From Anastrepha obliqua (taxonomy: Eukaryota > Arthropoda > Insecta > Diptera > Tephritidae), in assembly GCF_027943255.1 (NCBI RefSeq), contig NC_072893.1, positions 94,743,784 to 94,807,783 on the forward strand: a stretch of 64,000 nucleotides of DNA. Direction: 5' to 3'. The first letter of the stretch is position 1, and the number at the start of each line of letters is the position of its first letter. Below are positions 1 to 11,480 of this stretch, in pieces. Position numbers and translations under genes: made by a program. The notes under the pieces are model-generated. The model was not told the DNA's origin. It made no database searches and saw nothing but the letters and a program-made list of their open reading frames with translations.

Positions 1-151
1 CCGCTCTTTTATATTTATTCACAATATTTTGAACTGTAGCAACACTCCTATCTATCAAACGAGCGATTTCTCGCAATGATTTATGTTCCTTGTGATATTT
101 TATAATCAGTTTTTTTAAATCATCAGAAAGCTCTTTTCCTCTTGGTGCCAT
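1..151 (-). CDS. Tc1-like transposase, N-terminal part, cut by window edge
   Basis: Reading leftwards from an ATG at 151-149 gives about 50 open codons to the window edge, starting MAPRGKELSDDLKKLI and containing SLREIARLIDRSVATVQNIV. This is the paired-like helix-turn-helix that begins Tc1-family transposases and binds the terminal repeats. The catalytic DDE part would lie left of the window. Upstream of the ATG (right side) two similar blocks in the same orientation, GTATACTCACTT near 200 and GTATACTAACTT near 294, may be inner and outer direct repeats of an IR/DR-type terminus. The outer end was not pinned down. The visible frame is unbroken, but whether the whole gene is intact cannot be judged. 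Confidence 0.75.
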   Translation of the reverse strand, partial: MAPRGKELSDDLKKLIIKYHKEHKSLREIARLIDRSVATVQNIVNKYKRA

Positions 152-1137
152 TACTAAAAATGTCCCAAAAATTAATACAAAACGTACTTCCATAAATTTG
201 TATACTCACTTTGATTATTTCCTTTTTATAGTTTTAACTTTCTTAATCAATGCGTAAAAATAAATGTTATGCTAACTGAACAATCGTTTGCTGTATACTA
301 ACTTTTGTGACATAAATTTCGCTGGCATCAAAGACAAAGCAAAGCGTGGATAACGGTACCTAAAATTTACAGCTAAATTAAGGCGCATATAAAAGCTTAT
401 CCCAGTACACAATTACCATGTGTAAAATATTTTGATTACATATTAAGGAAAGCGTTAGCCTCAAACAATTCCATAAATCAGGCTCCTGTATACTTATTTA
501 TGTTACTAACTGTAAGTATTTCATATTTATATTTTTCCATCTGCTCTAATTATGCATACGCACACGTTTTTTTATAGCAGGTTTATATGTAAAGTACAAG
601 TAACGGTTCTGTGGTTTTATCCGCTCGTCCATACAAGTTACGTACATATTGGAAAAAGTTGCAATCACGTACACAGCTATATTTACTAACAAGATACCCT
701 GCAGGGAATCGGATGGATTCTAATTTGTGCTTAATTGAGTTTAAAGTAGAAACATTAGATTGGATTATATAAAAAATGTAGAAGAGCATTTGGATGTGCG
801 TTGGTAAATGACTCTTAATATTAGTTACATAAGTGGCAATACAAATCCTTAAGTATTTCACTCGCGGAAGCTCTACTCTACCAAAGATTAGATACATATG
901 TACAGCAATTCACATACCAAAGTATTCCAAATAAGTCTAAAAGCGTCTATGTTAGACGTATGCAGAATACTCTCTGTATCGATTTTTTAGGATGGTTGGC
1001 AACTCTATTTTGCCTTATCATTAATTTTGCGATGTTTTGAATGAGTTTGCCTGATTAGTGCTGTCAAAAAGACTTGCAGCTTCTTCCATTCCATTTATCT
1101 CTAAATATGAAACTGTGTTGCCATCACAAGAGCGTCT
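152..1137. other. No gene seen
   Basis: AT-rich DNA. The first ~170 bases are the probable terminal region of the Tc1-like element to the left. The longest open frames are short, lack recognisable motifs and have low-complexity composition. I see no coding signal. Confidence 0.5.
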
Positions 1138-1935
1138 TTGCAGGCACTTAGTCTCTGTAAAAGGGCCTCACTTGCAAGCTCTGCGCTAAGCTTAACATTT
1201 GAACGCATCATGAAAAATGGAGATTTTAAGGCTTCTGTGGGTATACTCGCATCGTTCCGCTACCTGCCTTACCTGTCTGTCAATGGGTATTTACCCAATT
1301 ATGTCTCAGATGAAGATTTTTGCTGTTGAAATCTGTGTCACCGAATGTCTTCGTAGAAATACAAATGGAACTAGACTTCATATTATGCCAGAAAGTAAGG
1401 CAGCTTTAAAGGCCTCAGACAGGCTGTGCCCAGCATCAAAGTATGTAATTTTTGCGAATATGTTGGATATGCTGGTGTTGGTAATTTTACACATTTTGTA
1501 TGGAAAATATTACTCTATTTATACGTATTTGTTTCATTGTCGTGTGTACACGTGAAAGCACATAAGCTGTTTCCACTCGCGAACTCAAGGGCTGGGCATA
1601 CCTGCATCACACTCATATAAAAGGACGTTGGAATTTGTAAAGGACTACAAACCACTTATGAACCAATTCAAAAAGAGCCAACTTTGTGTGGGGTTCGCCG
1701 GTTTCTGCGGAACAGCCAAGGGTCGCACTTTAGAAATGGTAAGAAGTTGGGAATAATCAGAGTATGTTGCCCCCTGGGCAGTAAAAAGGAAAAGGCAACC
1801 AATGAGGCTTCTCGGAGGACATCGGAACGGCTTACGGAACTGCTTGCCTAACAGAACACTATCTCGGCAAGTCCAGAGAAAACCATCTGTAGGTTTGGCG
1901 GAGGAAACGTGCGACTGCCACTATAAGAAATCATA
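1138..1935 (+). pseudogene. Non-LTR retrotransposon fragment, RNase H region
   Basis: Around 1300-1420 the + strand reads EICVTECLRRNTNGTRLHI followed by ESKAALKAS. It aligns by eye with the inverted copy at 9641-9847 (EICVRECLHRKIRGTHIYM, DSQAALKAL). The second copy shows the RNase H catalytic SDSQAAL motif, so this is the same LINE family with the active-site D changed to E. Frames change several times (for example between the 1138 and 1217 frames), so it is a decayed 5'-truncated piece. The downstream part to about 1935 has LINE-like sequence but no clear A or TAA tail. Confidence 0.55.
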
Positions 1936-2094
1936 GTTTCATGATTACTGGAATTATCATTCAGAATATTTGGAATATGACTCTATCCGCAGATCTTCAT
2001 TGACTGATAGCATAGACTTTGAGTGATCTTATTTTCGGGTTAAGTACTAAAACTTTTCAGATCGCAACGCGAGTTGTGCTCTTCATGATATTAA

Positions 2095-4426
2095 CCCTAG
2101 AACCCTGCCCATATTTTACATTGAATTTTCCTACCCAGGGTGCCTGAGCACCCATAACTTTTATAGATTATATTTTCCAAATAATATATAAAAATGCGGT
2201 TTTTTTAACTTCAGTGTATTTATTGATTAAATTTGTATTGAGATATAAAAAAAAAATTCACAAAACATGCTTTAGAGACATTTACTACAAATTTTTATTT
2301 GATGCTCTCCACATATAGGTATTTTGCACTTGCTGCAAAAAGTCTTGCTTTTTCTGTCTTTCTTGTAGGGACAGAATCTACATCGCCCTTGCTTTATGGT
2401 ACCATCAGATGGTGCATCAGGTTCACTGGACGTTTTCAGTATGCCATTTATCATTTCGCGAATATTGGTAGACAAAGTGCGCCAATTTTGGCGCTCTTCC
2501 AAAAAAGGTGTTATGCGTTGGAGAGACAAAGATTTTAAAAAAGTACGTCTATTCGGTACATTTTCTTTATTTGTTGCGTTGCTTCGGCTCAGTAGTATCA
2601 TCGAGTTTATACCAACGCTCTTTAGTAATCCAAAGAAAACGCACAATGGCCATCGACGGGTTTGACGTGACACTGAATAAGTGTGACTTAGTTGATCAAA
2701 AGTATCAACTCCTCCTTTTGTCTTGTTGCAAAAGTCAACCATTTCAGGCAAAACAACAGATTTATCTTTATCAGGTTTAATGTGCATTGTTGATAACAAG
2801 GTGACTATCCGTTTTTGGTTACCTTTAGGTGGACACTAAGCTAATAAAGTTAGGGGTCCGCTACATGCAAATTCAGCAGAATTTCTTTGGAAAGATGGTT
2901 TATCTTTCATTTGTGAAGGAATTTCTCTTTTATTTTGTTTCAAAGTTCCAATTAATGTTATGTTTTTTTCCAGTAAAGTAGTAGCGGAAGGTATTGACGT
3001 GAACCAATTATCACATGTCAGGTTCCTGTTAGATCCGTGTATGGGAGATGTCAGAAACTGAAGATAATAATCAGCAACTGGTTATGTTGTCGGTGTACTT
3101 TCTTTACCTAAGTATACCTCTGCGTTTATCACATAAAATGTTTTTGAGTCACACATCAATATTATTTTTATACCATATTTGTCAGGTTTATTAAGTATAT
3201 ACAATCGAAGTTAGCATCGACCTCTGAACGCAAGCAATTGCTCATCTATTGTACAACAACTTGTTGGAGTGTAAAACCTGGTGCTTTTCTTCACAATGTC
3301 ATCAAATAGTTATCTCATTGGAGCTAATCGGTCTTATCTACGACGTTCCGCACGAGTATTTTTATCGTCGAATCTCAAACAGTTTGTTAGGAACTCAAAT
3401 CTAGATCCAGACATCGTTGCTCTAAAATATGGTACTCCTGTGTCTTTATCAAATAATTCTTTTACCGTGGCAGAATTCATCTTTAAAACTCCAGACAAAT
3501 AATATAAACCTATCAAGGCTTTTATTTTAGTAATGGTAGTGTTCCGAGTGTACGATGGCCTAATACTTGTAGAGCTATCATCTTCGTCGTAGTTTTGGCG
3601 ATGGTTTTTATATTTTTGACGTTGTAAATTGACTTCAGCATTAGTGTAACACAAAATACGTTGGAGAGATTCGTCATCAAAAAATAAATACCAAGCGTCT
3701 AATGGTGTAGAAATTTGTTTAGCACGTTCTTTATTACCAGGTGGGTGTAATATAATGTTTCGTCGTGAAGTACGTCCAGATGATTGCGGAGCTTCTCCAC
3801 TCCATTTATATCTGTTTGAGCCGTACATTCTTTTGGGCACATCCAACACTTTTCGAAAATCACTTGTTCTTTCTGGTAAGTTATCCAAAATTTCGTCCTC
3901 CTCTGAAGAAGTTTCTTCGTCAAGAAAATCTTGAATGATTTCATCCGGCTAAGCGTCTGAATCTACACCTCCAACAAATTCATCTTCATCAGAATCACAC
4001 TCGAGAAGTCGCTCAATCATATCATCACTCCACTGTCTTCTGGAACCCGCAATTTCACTTTACACAAAATAAATGTACTTAGTAACACAAAAACAATAAA
4101 ATCTCTCTGATTACAGCTTAGAAATTCAAAATCACTTTATTTGCAGTTTTTAAATGGCAATTCACTTTGTTCGCATTTTAAAAGCAGCACAAATACTAGA
4201 ACAAAAATTTAACTTATTTTCCTACCCATGGGTGCTACAGTACCCAGTGCTAATTATTTAAACCACTTACCGGCGGAAAAATTATTTTAAAACCGATGAA
4301 ATGTCAAGGACGGGTGATATTATGAAAATAGGCAAAACAAAAAAAAATGTGCACCGCCAAATAAAAATATGACACCACTTTGATTAAACAGCAGGGTGCC
4401 TGGGCACCCTGGGTAGGGCTCTAGGG
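2095..4426 (-). mobile_element. piggyBac-like DNA transposon, full length, inactive
   Basis: The element lies between two TTAA sites (2091-2094 and 4427-4430). It begins CCCTAGAACCCTGCCC and ends in the inverted equivalent GGGCTCTAGGG, the classical piggyBac terminus and target. Just inside each end is a GGTGCC-TGAGCACC-like palindrome (2140-2160 and 4391-4412), a subterminal inverted repeat as seen in this superfamily. Total length is 2332 bp, normal for the group. The single transposase gene runs leftwards and is broken by stop codons. Confidence 0.9.
2272..4061 (-). pseudogene. piggyBac-type transposase pseudogene
   Basis: Reading from about 4061 leftwards gives an acidic N-terminal region (RRQWSDDMIERLLECDSDED), then the DDE_Tnp_1_7 core (STPLDAWYLFFDDE, IKALIGLYYLSGVLK), the CDNWFTS block holding a catalytic D, GGVDTFDQL with the last D, and a cysteine-rich end (RCRFCPYKK then CSKCKIPICGEH). 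The whole length stays in one reading frame but has six in-frame stops: one in the acidic region, two after the DDKNTRAERRR block, one after RGRC, one after KESTPTT and one before CPPKGN. It is therefore dead by substitution, with no frameshift needed. piggyBac transposases cut and paste at TTAA without leaving footprints. Confidence 0.88.
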
Positions 4427-4430
4427 TTAA

Positions 4431-5334
4431 AACGAGTCATATTAACCTCGATAAACCCACTATTCGACAATATATAATACAACTACATCGTAACCAAGAA
4501 GCCATTACTACTTTCTCGTGTGTTCCTACAGAGCGCCTAGCATACCTGTACATTTTCCAACTTAAATTCGCTCTCTAAGTCAATAATCAGACTGTAGATC
4601 GCTACTAGTTATGTTTTCCTTGCAGGGTACTTTTATAAACATATACTACTATTTTTAATACCTACTTGTATATACACATGTGAATGAATTCTGGTTTGTA
4701 AGCAGTTACATTCACGCACCCATTTATTTTGCGGTTACCTTTAGGCGCCGTTAGAGAGCGCTCCCTGTTATACATATTATCTTATATGTTATATTATTAC
4801 CTATACTCAAAATGCTACCTCCGAAGTCAATTGGTCAACTCAAGCGTAAAACTACGCATATGTAGAAAATGACACCTAGACGACATGCACAAATGAGCAA
4901 TGGGTTGAGTGTCTCAGTATGTCTACTCAGTTTGGTATAACGGACAATAATTATTTGAAGTATGTAAAATAGATAAATTCTACCTAATTTAACTATGAAC
5001 CGTTTCTTAGACGTATATTTCTTAAAGTCTCACCAGTGCTGATAATTGGACGTTAGTTAATTTCGATAGCAATACTAGTTTAAGACGTATGGCTACTTAA
5101 CTATTTGCGCTCTAGACTAATCAATTTTCTTGTCTGATGCACAAAGTACTTATAAGTGCCACAGTTGTATACGAGTATATGCATGTCCTATAAAAATCTG
5201 AAAGTTTTTCAACAAAAAGGTGCAAATGGTTTTAATCTCATTATTGTCATCATCTACTAGCCCTAAAACCCTTAGCCTGTCGATGGGGCATCATACATAG
5301 TTCATATTTTTCCTTCACGTAGTAAGCACTTGTA
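4431..5334. other. No gene seen
   Basis: AT-rich spacer between the piggyBac-like element and a DD41D derivative. No open frame, terminal repeat or tandem array stands out. Confidence 0.5.
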
Positions 5335-5881
5335 ACAGGTGGCGCTAAAGTAATCCTCCTATCAGAAAACGTTTGCCCGCTCGCCTCGAAGAGACTGGCA
5401 CAACACGATATGCTGCCAGGCGTGGCAAACGCCGGAGTAGCCGTTCTGCAGAGAATATTGCTGCTGTAGCCGAGAATGTCATGGAAGCAGCGTCGACATC
5501 GACCAGATCGTTTTGGCGATTTGCACTGGCCAGCAAGATCGCCTGATTTGACCGCTCCAGTCTTCTTTTTCTGGGGCTTTTTGAAGTCGCGGGCTTATGT
5601 CAACAAGCCTCAGACTCTTGCAGCTCTTAAAGACAATATCCGTCAAGAATGTGAGGACCTATCGCCGGAAGGTTTGGCCAAAGTGATGGAAAATGCCATG
5701 AAAAGGGCTCAAATGGCAATCAACTGTGGCGGCGGCCATTTACATGACATCATATTCTCGACTTGATGTAAAAAAAATTAAAAGACCAAATAAAAATAAT
5801 CCACAACAAGAATCAAAGTTTTTCGTTTTTTTTTTTAATTACAGCCAAAAAACATCGCAAGGTTACTTTTGCGCCACCTTG
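5335..5881 (+). mobile_element. Deleted mariner relative (DD41D type) with TIRs
   Basis: The ends are inverted copies of each other (CAGGTGGCGCTAAAGTAA at 5336 and, inverted, CAAGGTGGCGCAAAAGTAA at 5881) and are flanked by TA on both sides (5333-5334, 5882-5883), the Tc1/mariner target. The 547-bp element keeps the two ends of a transposase gene on the + strand and has lost the middle. Confidence 0.8.
5385..5766 (+). pseudogene. DD41D-type transposase, internally deleted
   Basis: The first part reads ENIAAVAENVMEAASTSTRS, the second helix-turn-helix segment of the family (compare ENVATLAQSVAEQPSTSI at 38.9 kb). It then jumps to the C-terminal block WPARSPDLT, FWGFLKSRAYVNKPQTLAAL and the terminal HLHDIIF, ending at a stop at 5764-5766. 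The linking frame changes at about 5470-5480. The third catalytic position (PLDYF in relatives) reads APVFF, so its aspartate is lost too. The element cannot be autonomous. Confidence 0.75.
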
Positions 5882-6264
5882 TATATAAATATGTACTCCC
5901 GCCTCCGAAATGTACATTTTAGCTGAGAAACATGCTTACATCTAGTCCAAGGACTACGGTCACAATCATTCCCACCACAGTCGGCCGGATTTATATCCAC
6001 CCAAGAAATGTCTCTCCATCAGCATTCCTCTAATATTGCTAGTAAAAAGCTAGAAGCTGCCAATGATAGTGAAATCCCTTGTCACGCTTTGAAAGCTTTG
6101 CTGCACCTGTTAACTCGTAGAGTGTGTCGAAACATCGGTAGTAGTATTTATTTTTTCACGATTATTCACGAAGTCCGCCAAAGTCTTCTTGGGTTAAAGT
6201 AACGTAACTGAAAAACGCATTGTGGATATAAGAGAAGCTTATTTTAATATGGTAAATGTTGTCA

Positions 6265-6495
6265 GGGCTGCCGCAACCGAATGAGTTGGTGCGTGATTAC
6301 CATACGGAAGTGCACAGGTTCAAATCTCCGGGCATGACACATCCAGTGATAGAAAAAGGTTTCTAGTAGCGTATTTCTACCATGAAAAAGCTCCTCAAAA
6401 CAAAAAACTCATCTGCCGTTTGGAGTTGGCATAAAACTGTAGGTTCCTCCATCAAGACGCACCCCACAAATCGCAGGAGGTGTTCAGCCAAATAG
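6265..6495 (+). repeat. tRNA-derived SINE, copy 1
   Basis: The head GCCGCAACCGAATGAGTTGG resembles an internal RNA polymerase III A box and is followed about 45 bases later by GGTTCAAATCTC, a B-box match. The body (CCATGAAAAAGCTCCTC, TCTGCCGTTTGGAGTTGGC, TGTAGGTTCCTCCAT) is shared with copies at 22.2 and 35.6 kb. This copy lacks a clear A tail and has small deletions, so it is old. Confidence 0.75.
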
Positions 6496-6499
6496 TCAT

Positions 6500-7521
6500 T
6501 AAAGCGCCAATTATATACTTAATATATATACATTTTTGTCAGTTTTGAAGTCAAACTGGATAAATATTAAGTTAACCAAGGACCCAACAACCTCTTCTCA
6601 ACGAGAAGTTCGTCTATGTAAGATTAATATTATATCATACTTGGGCTATATATTGAGTAGAAGCAAAACTTTTGCAAGAAATATTCCATTCGAAAAAAAT
6701 ATTTTTTGGACTTTTCCTTATTGGGTGCCGTAAACTACACAAAACAGGAACGACGAACTCTGTGTTATTTTCGTATTCAACGCAATCTCGCAAGAAATAT
6801 AGAGAACTGACTTCAACTCCCTCAGTTTTGTAAGAACGAAGAAAGCAGGGACAATTTTTTATTGAGTTGGAATACCTCACCACTGAGGAAATCAGATATC
6901 TTATAAAGTTCTTGAGCAGTTGACATTGATTTTAGGAGAGAGCGGGCCAGGTTCACCATGCCCCATGTCTAGACATGAACGAATTTTTGCTTTGAAAGAA
7001 AATATACCCATTTAAGATACGTTTCTGTACGAACTACTGTTTAGCGTCATAAAAATCTTGAAGGATTTTGACCTAAAGAGTTTTTGTCTCAAAGTGTCAC
7101 AGATCTAAGAACATAGATATGTGGAGATTACGGACGCATCTTGTCTGGAAAGATATACGACACCATTTATGTGAACTAATCTGCATGAACAAACAAATGT
7201 TGTCATAACTTATCTTCAAAGTGCAGTGGTGTGCATACCTTGCCTTTCGTATGGAATTAAAATATTTTATTTGTATCTTTGAAAAACTTTGGTATTTACT
7301 TCATTTGTGGTTTGACAGCTCGTATCCACTAAGTCTATATAAAAAAGTATTTTAAAATGTTAATAAATATGTATAAAATCATATGTATTTATGTATATAC
7401 TTGGGATTTATGATATTGTTCTCATAAGTAAACGTCGCTTTTTACATTGACAGCGTTGTGGTTACTACAGCTCTCGCAACTGTTTAGTGCATAGTTGAAC
7501 GATGTGCCAGAAATGTATGTA
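6500..7521. other. No gene seen
   Basis: AT-rich spacer with only short frames lacking recognisable motifs. Confidence 0.45.
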
Positions 7522-8387
7522 AAGGGTGATTTTTTAGGAAAGCTATAGGAAAGTTTTTCAAAAAGGCACACGTCAAATTCAGAAAAATACATGAAATTTT
7601 TATTTAAATCGATAGTACAGTCCATATAATAAAATAAAGATTATTGCATGTAAATGTTGACCGCGACTGCGCTTCAAATGGTCCATCCGCTTAGTCCAAT
7701 TTTGGCATACTCTTTCCAATGTTTCGACCGGTATCTCACATATAAATGCTTTAATGTTGTCTTCCAATGCGTTAATTGAAGCAGGCTTGTCTGAATAGAC
7801 ATGAGCTTTAACATAGCCCCACAAAAAATAATCTAAAGGCGTGGTCAATTGACAGGTCCCGAACGTGAAATAAAATGTTCACCGAACTCACCTCTGAACA
7901 AGTCCATTGTCACGCGGGCTGTGTGGCATGTGGCACCGTCTTGCTGAAACCACATGTCATGCAAGTCAAGCTCTTGCATTTTGGGCAAAAAAAAGTTGGA
8001 TATCATTTCACGGTAGCGCTCACCATTCACAGTTACGTTACGATTCGCAGCATCTTTGAAGAAGTACGATCCAATGATACCTCCAGCCCATAAACCGCAA
8101 CAAACTGTGACCTTTTCTGGATACATTGGTAGCTGTTGCAATACGTACCCATTGATCCAAAAATTAACTTCGTCGCTGAACACAATTTTTCGACTTTAAA
8201 CTTTCTTAACAGAACACGAATTTTTATAATAAAATTCAATGATTGGCAAGCGTTGTTTGTTTTTAAGACGATTCATGATTAAATTATAGACCAAACTGAA
8301 GATGTTTGCCAGTGAAACAAAACACGAAACGTACGTCAGCTGTTTAAACCAACTGTTTAAAAAGATAATAGCTAAAAAATCACCCTT
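7522..8387 (-). mobile_element. DD41D mariner relative (rosa-like) with TIRs
   Basis: The termini are AAGGGTGATTTTTTAG and its inverted copy CTAAAAAATCACCCTT, each flanked by TA (7520-7521 and 8388-8389). The 866-bp body carries a transposase pseudogene on the minus strand. It shares an identical N-terminal deletion with the element at 62.7-63.6 kb. Confidence 0.88.
7600..8276 (-). pseudogene. DD41D-type transposase pseudogene
   Basis: From an ATG at 8276-8274 the frame soon breaks where the second helix-turn-helix is deleted. It then gives FSDEVNFWINGYV (first catalytic D), WAGGIIGSYFF, TVNGERYREM and MWFQQDGATCHTARVT (second D). After a roughly 20-base deletion it resumes at TPLDYFLWGYVKAHVYSDKP (third D) and ends near RSRGQHLHAIIF. 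In relatives, 41 residues separate QQD from PLD, which places it in the DD41D group typified by rosa of Ceratitis rosa (from memory). It is inactive because of the deletions and frame changes. Confidence 0.85.
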
Positions 8388-8694
8388 TATATGTGCATTA
8401 TTATTATTATTATTATCATTATTAGGCTACTGCGCAGTGCAACCAAAATAAATCTATTGTACAAAGCCTGCTGAGGTACCCTATATTTTGAGACTTTTTA
8501 AAAATTTTAGCACATTCTGGGGTTTATTGTTCCATAGTTTATATTGAGGTACAGCAATACCGCCAAGGTGCTTTAGCCGTTTTCTGCCTAGTGCAGGGCA
8601 TTTAAAAGGAATGTGTTGTGAAATTCCAATGTCGATTTCACAGAATCGCCAGATGATGGTCTCAGAGAGGCTAATTTTGTTTAAGGGGTTACAT

Positions 8695-9332
8695 GGGTTC
8701 GTTGGTTCAAAAAATCGATTTATTTTTTTTTTTGGCTTATTAATTTCTACAACATCTCAAGAATATTATCCTAAATTTTCAAGTTGATTCGAATAATAAA
8801 TTCGGAGATACAGCCTTTGGAATGTGTGCGCATCAAGCCACTTTTATTGTTATTCAAACTTTAAACGCGTTTTTCTCGGAACTGTATTTTCAAAGTCGGT
8901 TGTCAAATGTTCTCGAAAACTACTCAACCGATCTTGATGAAATTTTACAGAGGTGTTCGAAATACAATTTACTCGTGCTTGAACGAAGGATTTTGTTTTT
9001 TTTTTTTTTTCAATTACAACTATTTAAAAAAAAAACAAAATGTCAAGCAAATTTGACCGAAAATTTCATTTTTTTAGAAAAATGTCTGCCAAAATTCTAA
9101 TTTTTACTTTTTTTTCTTTCCTTCGTTCAAGCACGAGTTTATGGTCTTAACTGAAACACTGACGTCACAATGGAGGAGTTTTAATTTTTTTTTTTTTTAA
9201 TTTCAGAAATCATTCTTTAAATATGTATCTATAAGACAGAAAAAAGTTTGAATTAAATCAATAATTTTTTATATAATATACAAAAATATTGAAAATAGGC
9301 CTTTTTTTACCTGACGAAACCCATGTAACCCC
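8695..9332. mobile_element. MITE with TTAA target inside the LINE
   Basis: The ends AAGGGGTTACATGGGTT and AACCCATGTAACCCCTT are perfect inverted repeats bounded by TTAA at 8691-8694 and 9333-9336. A second, inner inverted pair (ACTCGTGCTTGAACGAAGGA at 8970 and its complement at 9119) adds a stem. There is no protein-coding capacity. The TTAA target suggests mobilisation by a piggyBac- or Kolobok-type transposase, but the ends do not match the piggyBac-like element at 2095-4426. Confidence 0.85.
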
Positions 9333-9640
9333 TTAAGTGATATCTCAGGTTAGAGTGGCCTGTGAGGTAACCACTTAAACGTTTTAAGTTCACTCTGCCA
9401 AGTGAAAGTAGCTCATCAAAAATTCCTCTGTCCGGCGTTAGGAATTGTTTCACATGTCGCTAACCGATAGATTTTCGCCAGTGGTCAACGAACTTCTTCA
9501 CTTCCCACCTCCGGAGAAATTTGTTGATGTGGCCTTTTGTAAATCCACAGAAAGTTTCAGAACCAATTAGAAACATGTTTCCCCCTATTTTGCTAGTTGG
9601 CCCTTAATTTCGTGTCGTTTTGCCCTCGCGTCCTTCGTGT

Positions 9641-9847
9641 CTAGGAACCCAGCCCAGTGTTGAAGTTCCTCAGGCAGCCATTACCCATTTTTGAGGTGAT
9701 TGTAGTTGATAAAAGGGCTTTCAAAGCCGCCTGACTATCTGAAAGCATATAAATGTGAGTTCCTCTTATTTTTCTATGGAGACATTCCCTCACACAAATC
9801 TCAATGGCATGTATTTCTGCCTGGAAGATAGTTGGATAGAGACCCAT
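9641..9847 (-). pseudogene. RNase H segment of the inverted LINE
   Basis: This stretch reads IFQAEIHAIEICVRECL, then THIYMLSDSQAALKALL: the acidic E and SDSQAA residues of a LINE-encoded RNase H that removes RNA from the cDNA hybrid. It is the best preserved stretch of the element at 8398-10830. Flanking frames are broken. Confidence 0.75.
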
Positions 9848-10839
9848 TAGAATCGATTTTTTTTAATTTAAGCCCATTGATTCCCGCCCCTTTTACCATC
9901 TTCTAATTTCGATTCATGTACCATATCTGGGATCCGAGTTTGAAGGTGATAGAATTATTTGTCCAGGGCACACGTTTCTTAATGGGGATTTGGAAATTCC
10001 AGAAGAGAATGGGGTTGGGAGATAATGTATCCACCGTGTGAAAAATAGGAGTGTGTCGGAAGTATTCTAGGATCTTTAGATGTCCTTTCATATCTCCACA
10101 TTTTAGGTCGTCTTAATCCGTGCTTTCGTTTTAGTTAAGATGGGAAGCGGTGATATGCACAGGAGCACACCTTTTGCGTCAGTTGGACATGTTTTCATTG
10201 CTCCTGTTATTACCGAGGCAGATGAGGCGGTACAGTCTGTTGAGATCATTTAGCGCCTTTCGTTGCTTAACTTTGGGCCACCTTACTACGGAAACATAAG
10301 TGACTATAGGTTTTACAACTGCAGTGAATGTTCAATAAGTCAAACTCGGGGCTGAGTTCCCAAGCCTTATCCAAAAAGCCTTGTTTGGGCATAGAATGCC
10401 CTTGTGGCTTTTACAGTAACTTTCACAAGATGAGCAATCCAATTGAGCGTTTTTTCAAAGTTGATACCAAGGTAGTTCGGTTCTGTGGAGAGTTAAAGAA
10501 TTGATTAATTTTGGACAATACACTTAATATGATGCTCCTGTTCCTAGTGAATGGCACAGCGTAGTTTTAGATGGGTTAATTGAGAGCCCTTCGTCGGTGC
10601 ACCATTTGTTTATTACGTTGAGGGCTTGTTGCATGCGGTTAGAAATGGCCTCCTCATGCCAGCTCACTATAAATACTACCAGGTCATCAACTTAACCTTG
10701 AGTGCGGAATGCTAGATTGTTCAGTTTGCGGAAAAGTTCGTCATTTAGTAGTGTTCACAGAAGAGGTGAGGGTACTCCCCATAGCGGGCAACCTCTTGTG
10801 ACCTTGATAGACTTTATTCTTCCTCCTAATTCTACATAC

Positions 10840-11290
10840 ATACATATTATTAGCGCACATGCATTCGTGTTTTATGTAATTTATATTGATCGGTGCATAA
10901 TTTCGGTATCAACATAGCCACAAAACAACTAAAAACTTTTTGTTTAGGCTTTGCCAAAATTACTTTATAAAATCATTACGTCTCAGTGTACCTAGGAAGC
11001 AATGTGCCCTCATACTCATACGCACCGAGCTATGTCAAATTTGGGACAAATCGGGTGAAAAGTATATTTAAATCGCCAAAACTAAAGCGCTTTTTTCAAT
11101 TTCATCCGAGTCCGTCAGACACAATGTGGGTCAAATACTCAAAATCGGTAATTATGATTTCGGAGCATTGAAGAAACTTAAGTACATGCCTAGGTACGCT
11201 TCTATATCTCTTTGTGCAATCTCCAAAGAACGAAGATTTCACTGTAGCGTTCAATTATCATACCCGTCTCGCTCAGCAATGCGAATAAAC
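10840..11290. other. No clear gene; possible LINE debris
   Basis: Mostly featureless. The + strand stretch VYLGSNVP near 10990 resembles the YLGS block of reverse transcriptases and may belong to the RT fragment just downstream. Confidence 0.35.
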
Positions 11291-11294
11291 AGAA

Positions 11295-11480
11295 GGTGCT
11301 GATCTTAAAGAGAGTTCTGTGCAAAAGACGGAAGTGCTACAATGATGAACTCGAAAAACTATTCGCGCACCCTTCTATAATAACCACAATAAAGACCAAT
11401 AGACTACAATGGGCAGGTTATATCATGGACTAATACTGATTACCTAACCCAACAAATACTCTTTGGAAAGAGCCGCCTGC
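11295..11480 (+). pseudogene. Reverse transcriptase C-terminal fragment, second LINE type
   Basis: The + strand reads KRRKCYNDELEKLFAHPSI then KTNRLQWAGYIMD. This matches the widespread insect LINE C-terminal pattern in which NDEL-LY is followed by a RLQWAGHV motif. There is no tail and no upstream palm motif in frame. It is unlike the I-like and Jockey-like pieces elsewhere in the window. Confidence 0.55.

Larger units (their letters stand above)
8398..10830 (-). mobile_element. I-like LINE, 5' truncated, interrupted by a MITE
   Basis: Reading leftwards gives reverse transcriptase (RGCPLWGVPSPLL, LLNDELFRKLNNLAF, then the active-site box as stop-VDDLVV near 10690, and INKWCTDEGLSINPSKT). 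RNase H follows (DSQAALKAL near 9700), then a C-terminal CPALGRKRLKHLGG near 8580, and the copy ends in a (TAA)n run at 8398-8425. A TAA tail is typical of I-clade LINEs. Many stops and frame changes show decay. A TTAA-flanked MITE (8695-9332) splits the C-terminal part. Confidence 0.8.

Noticed and set aside
583..897. 104-codon minus-strand frame near the left edge
   Set aside because: Composition looks like chance open AT-rich sequence; no motif, and no neighbouring exon.
5345..5536. 63-codon minus-strand frame opposite the DD41D derivative
   Set aside because: Antisense shadow of the + strand transposase remnant.
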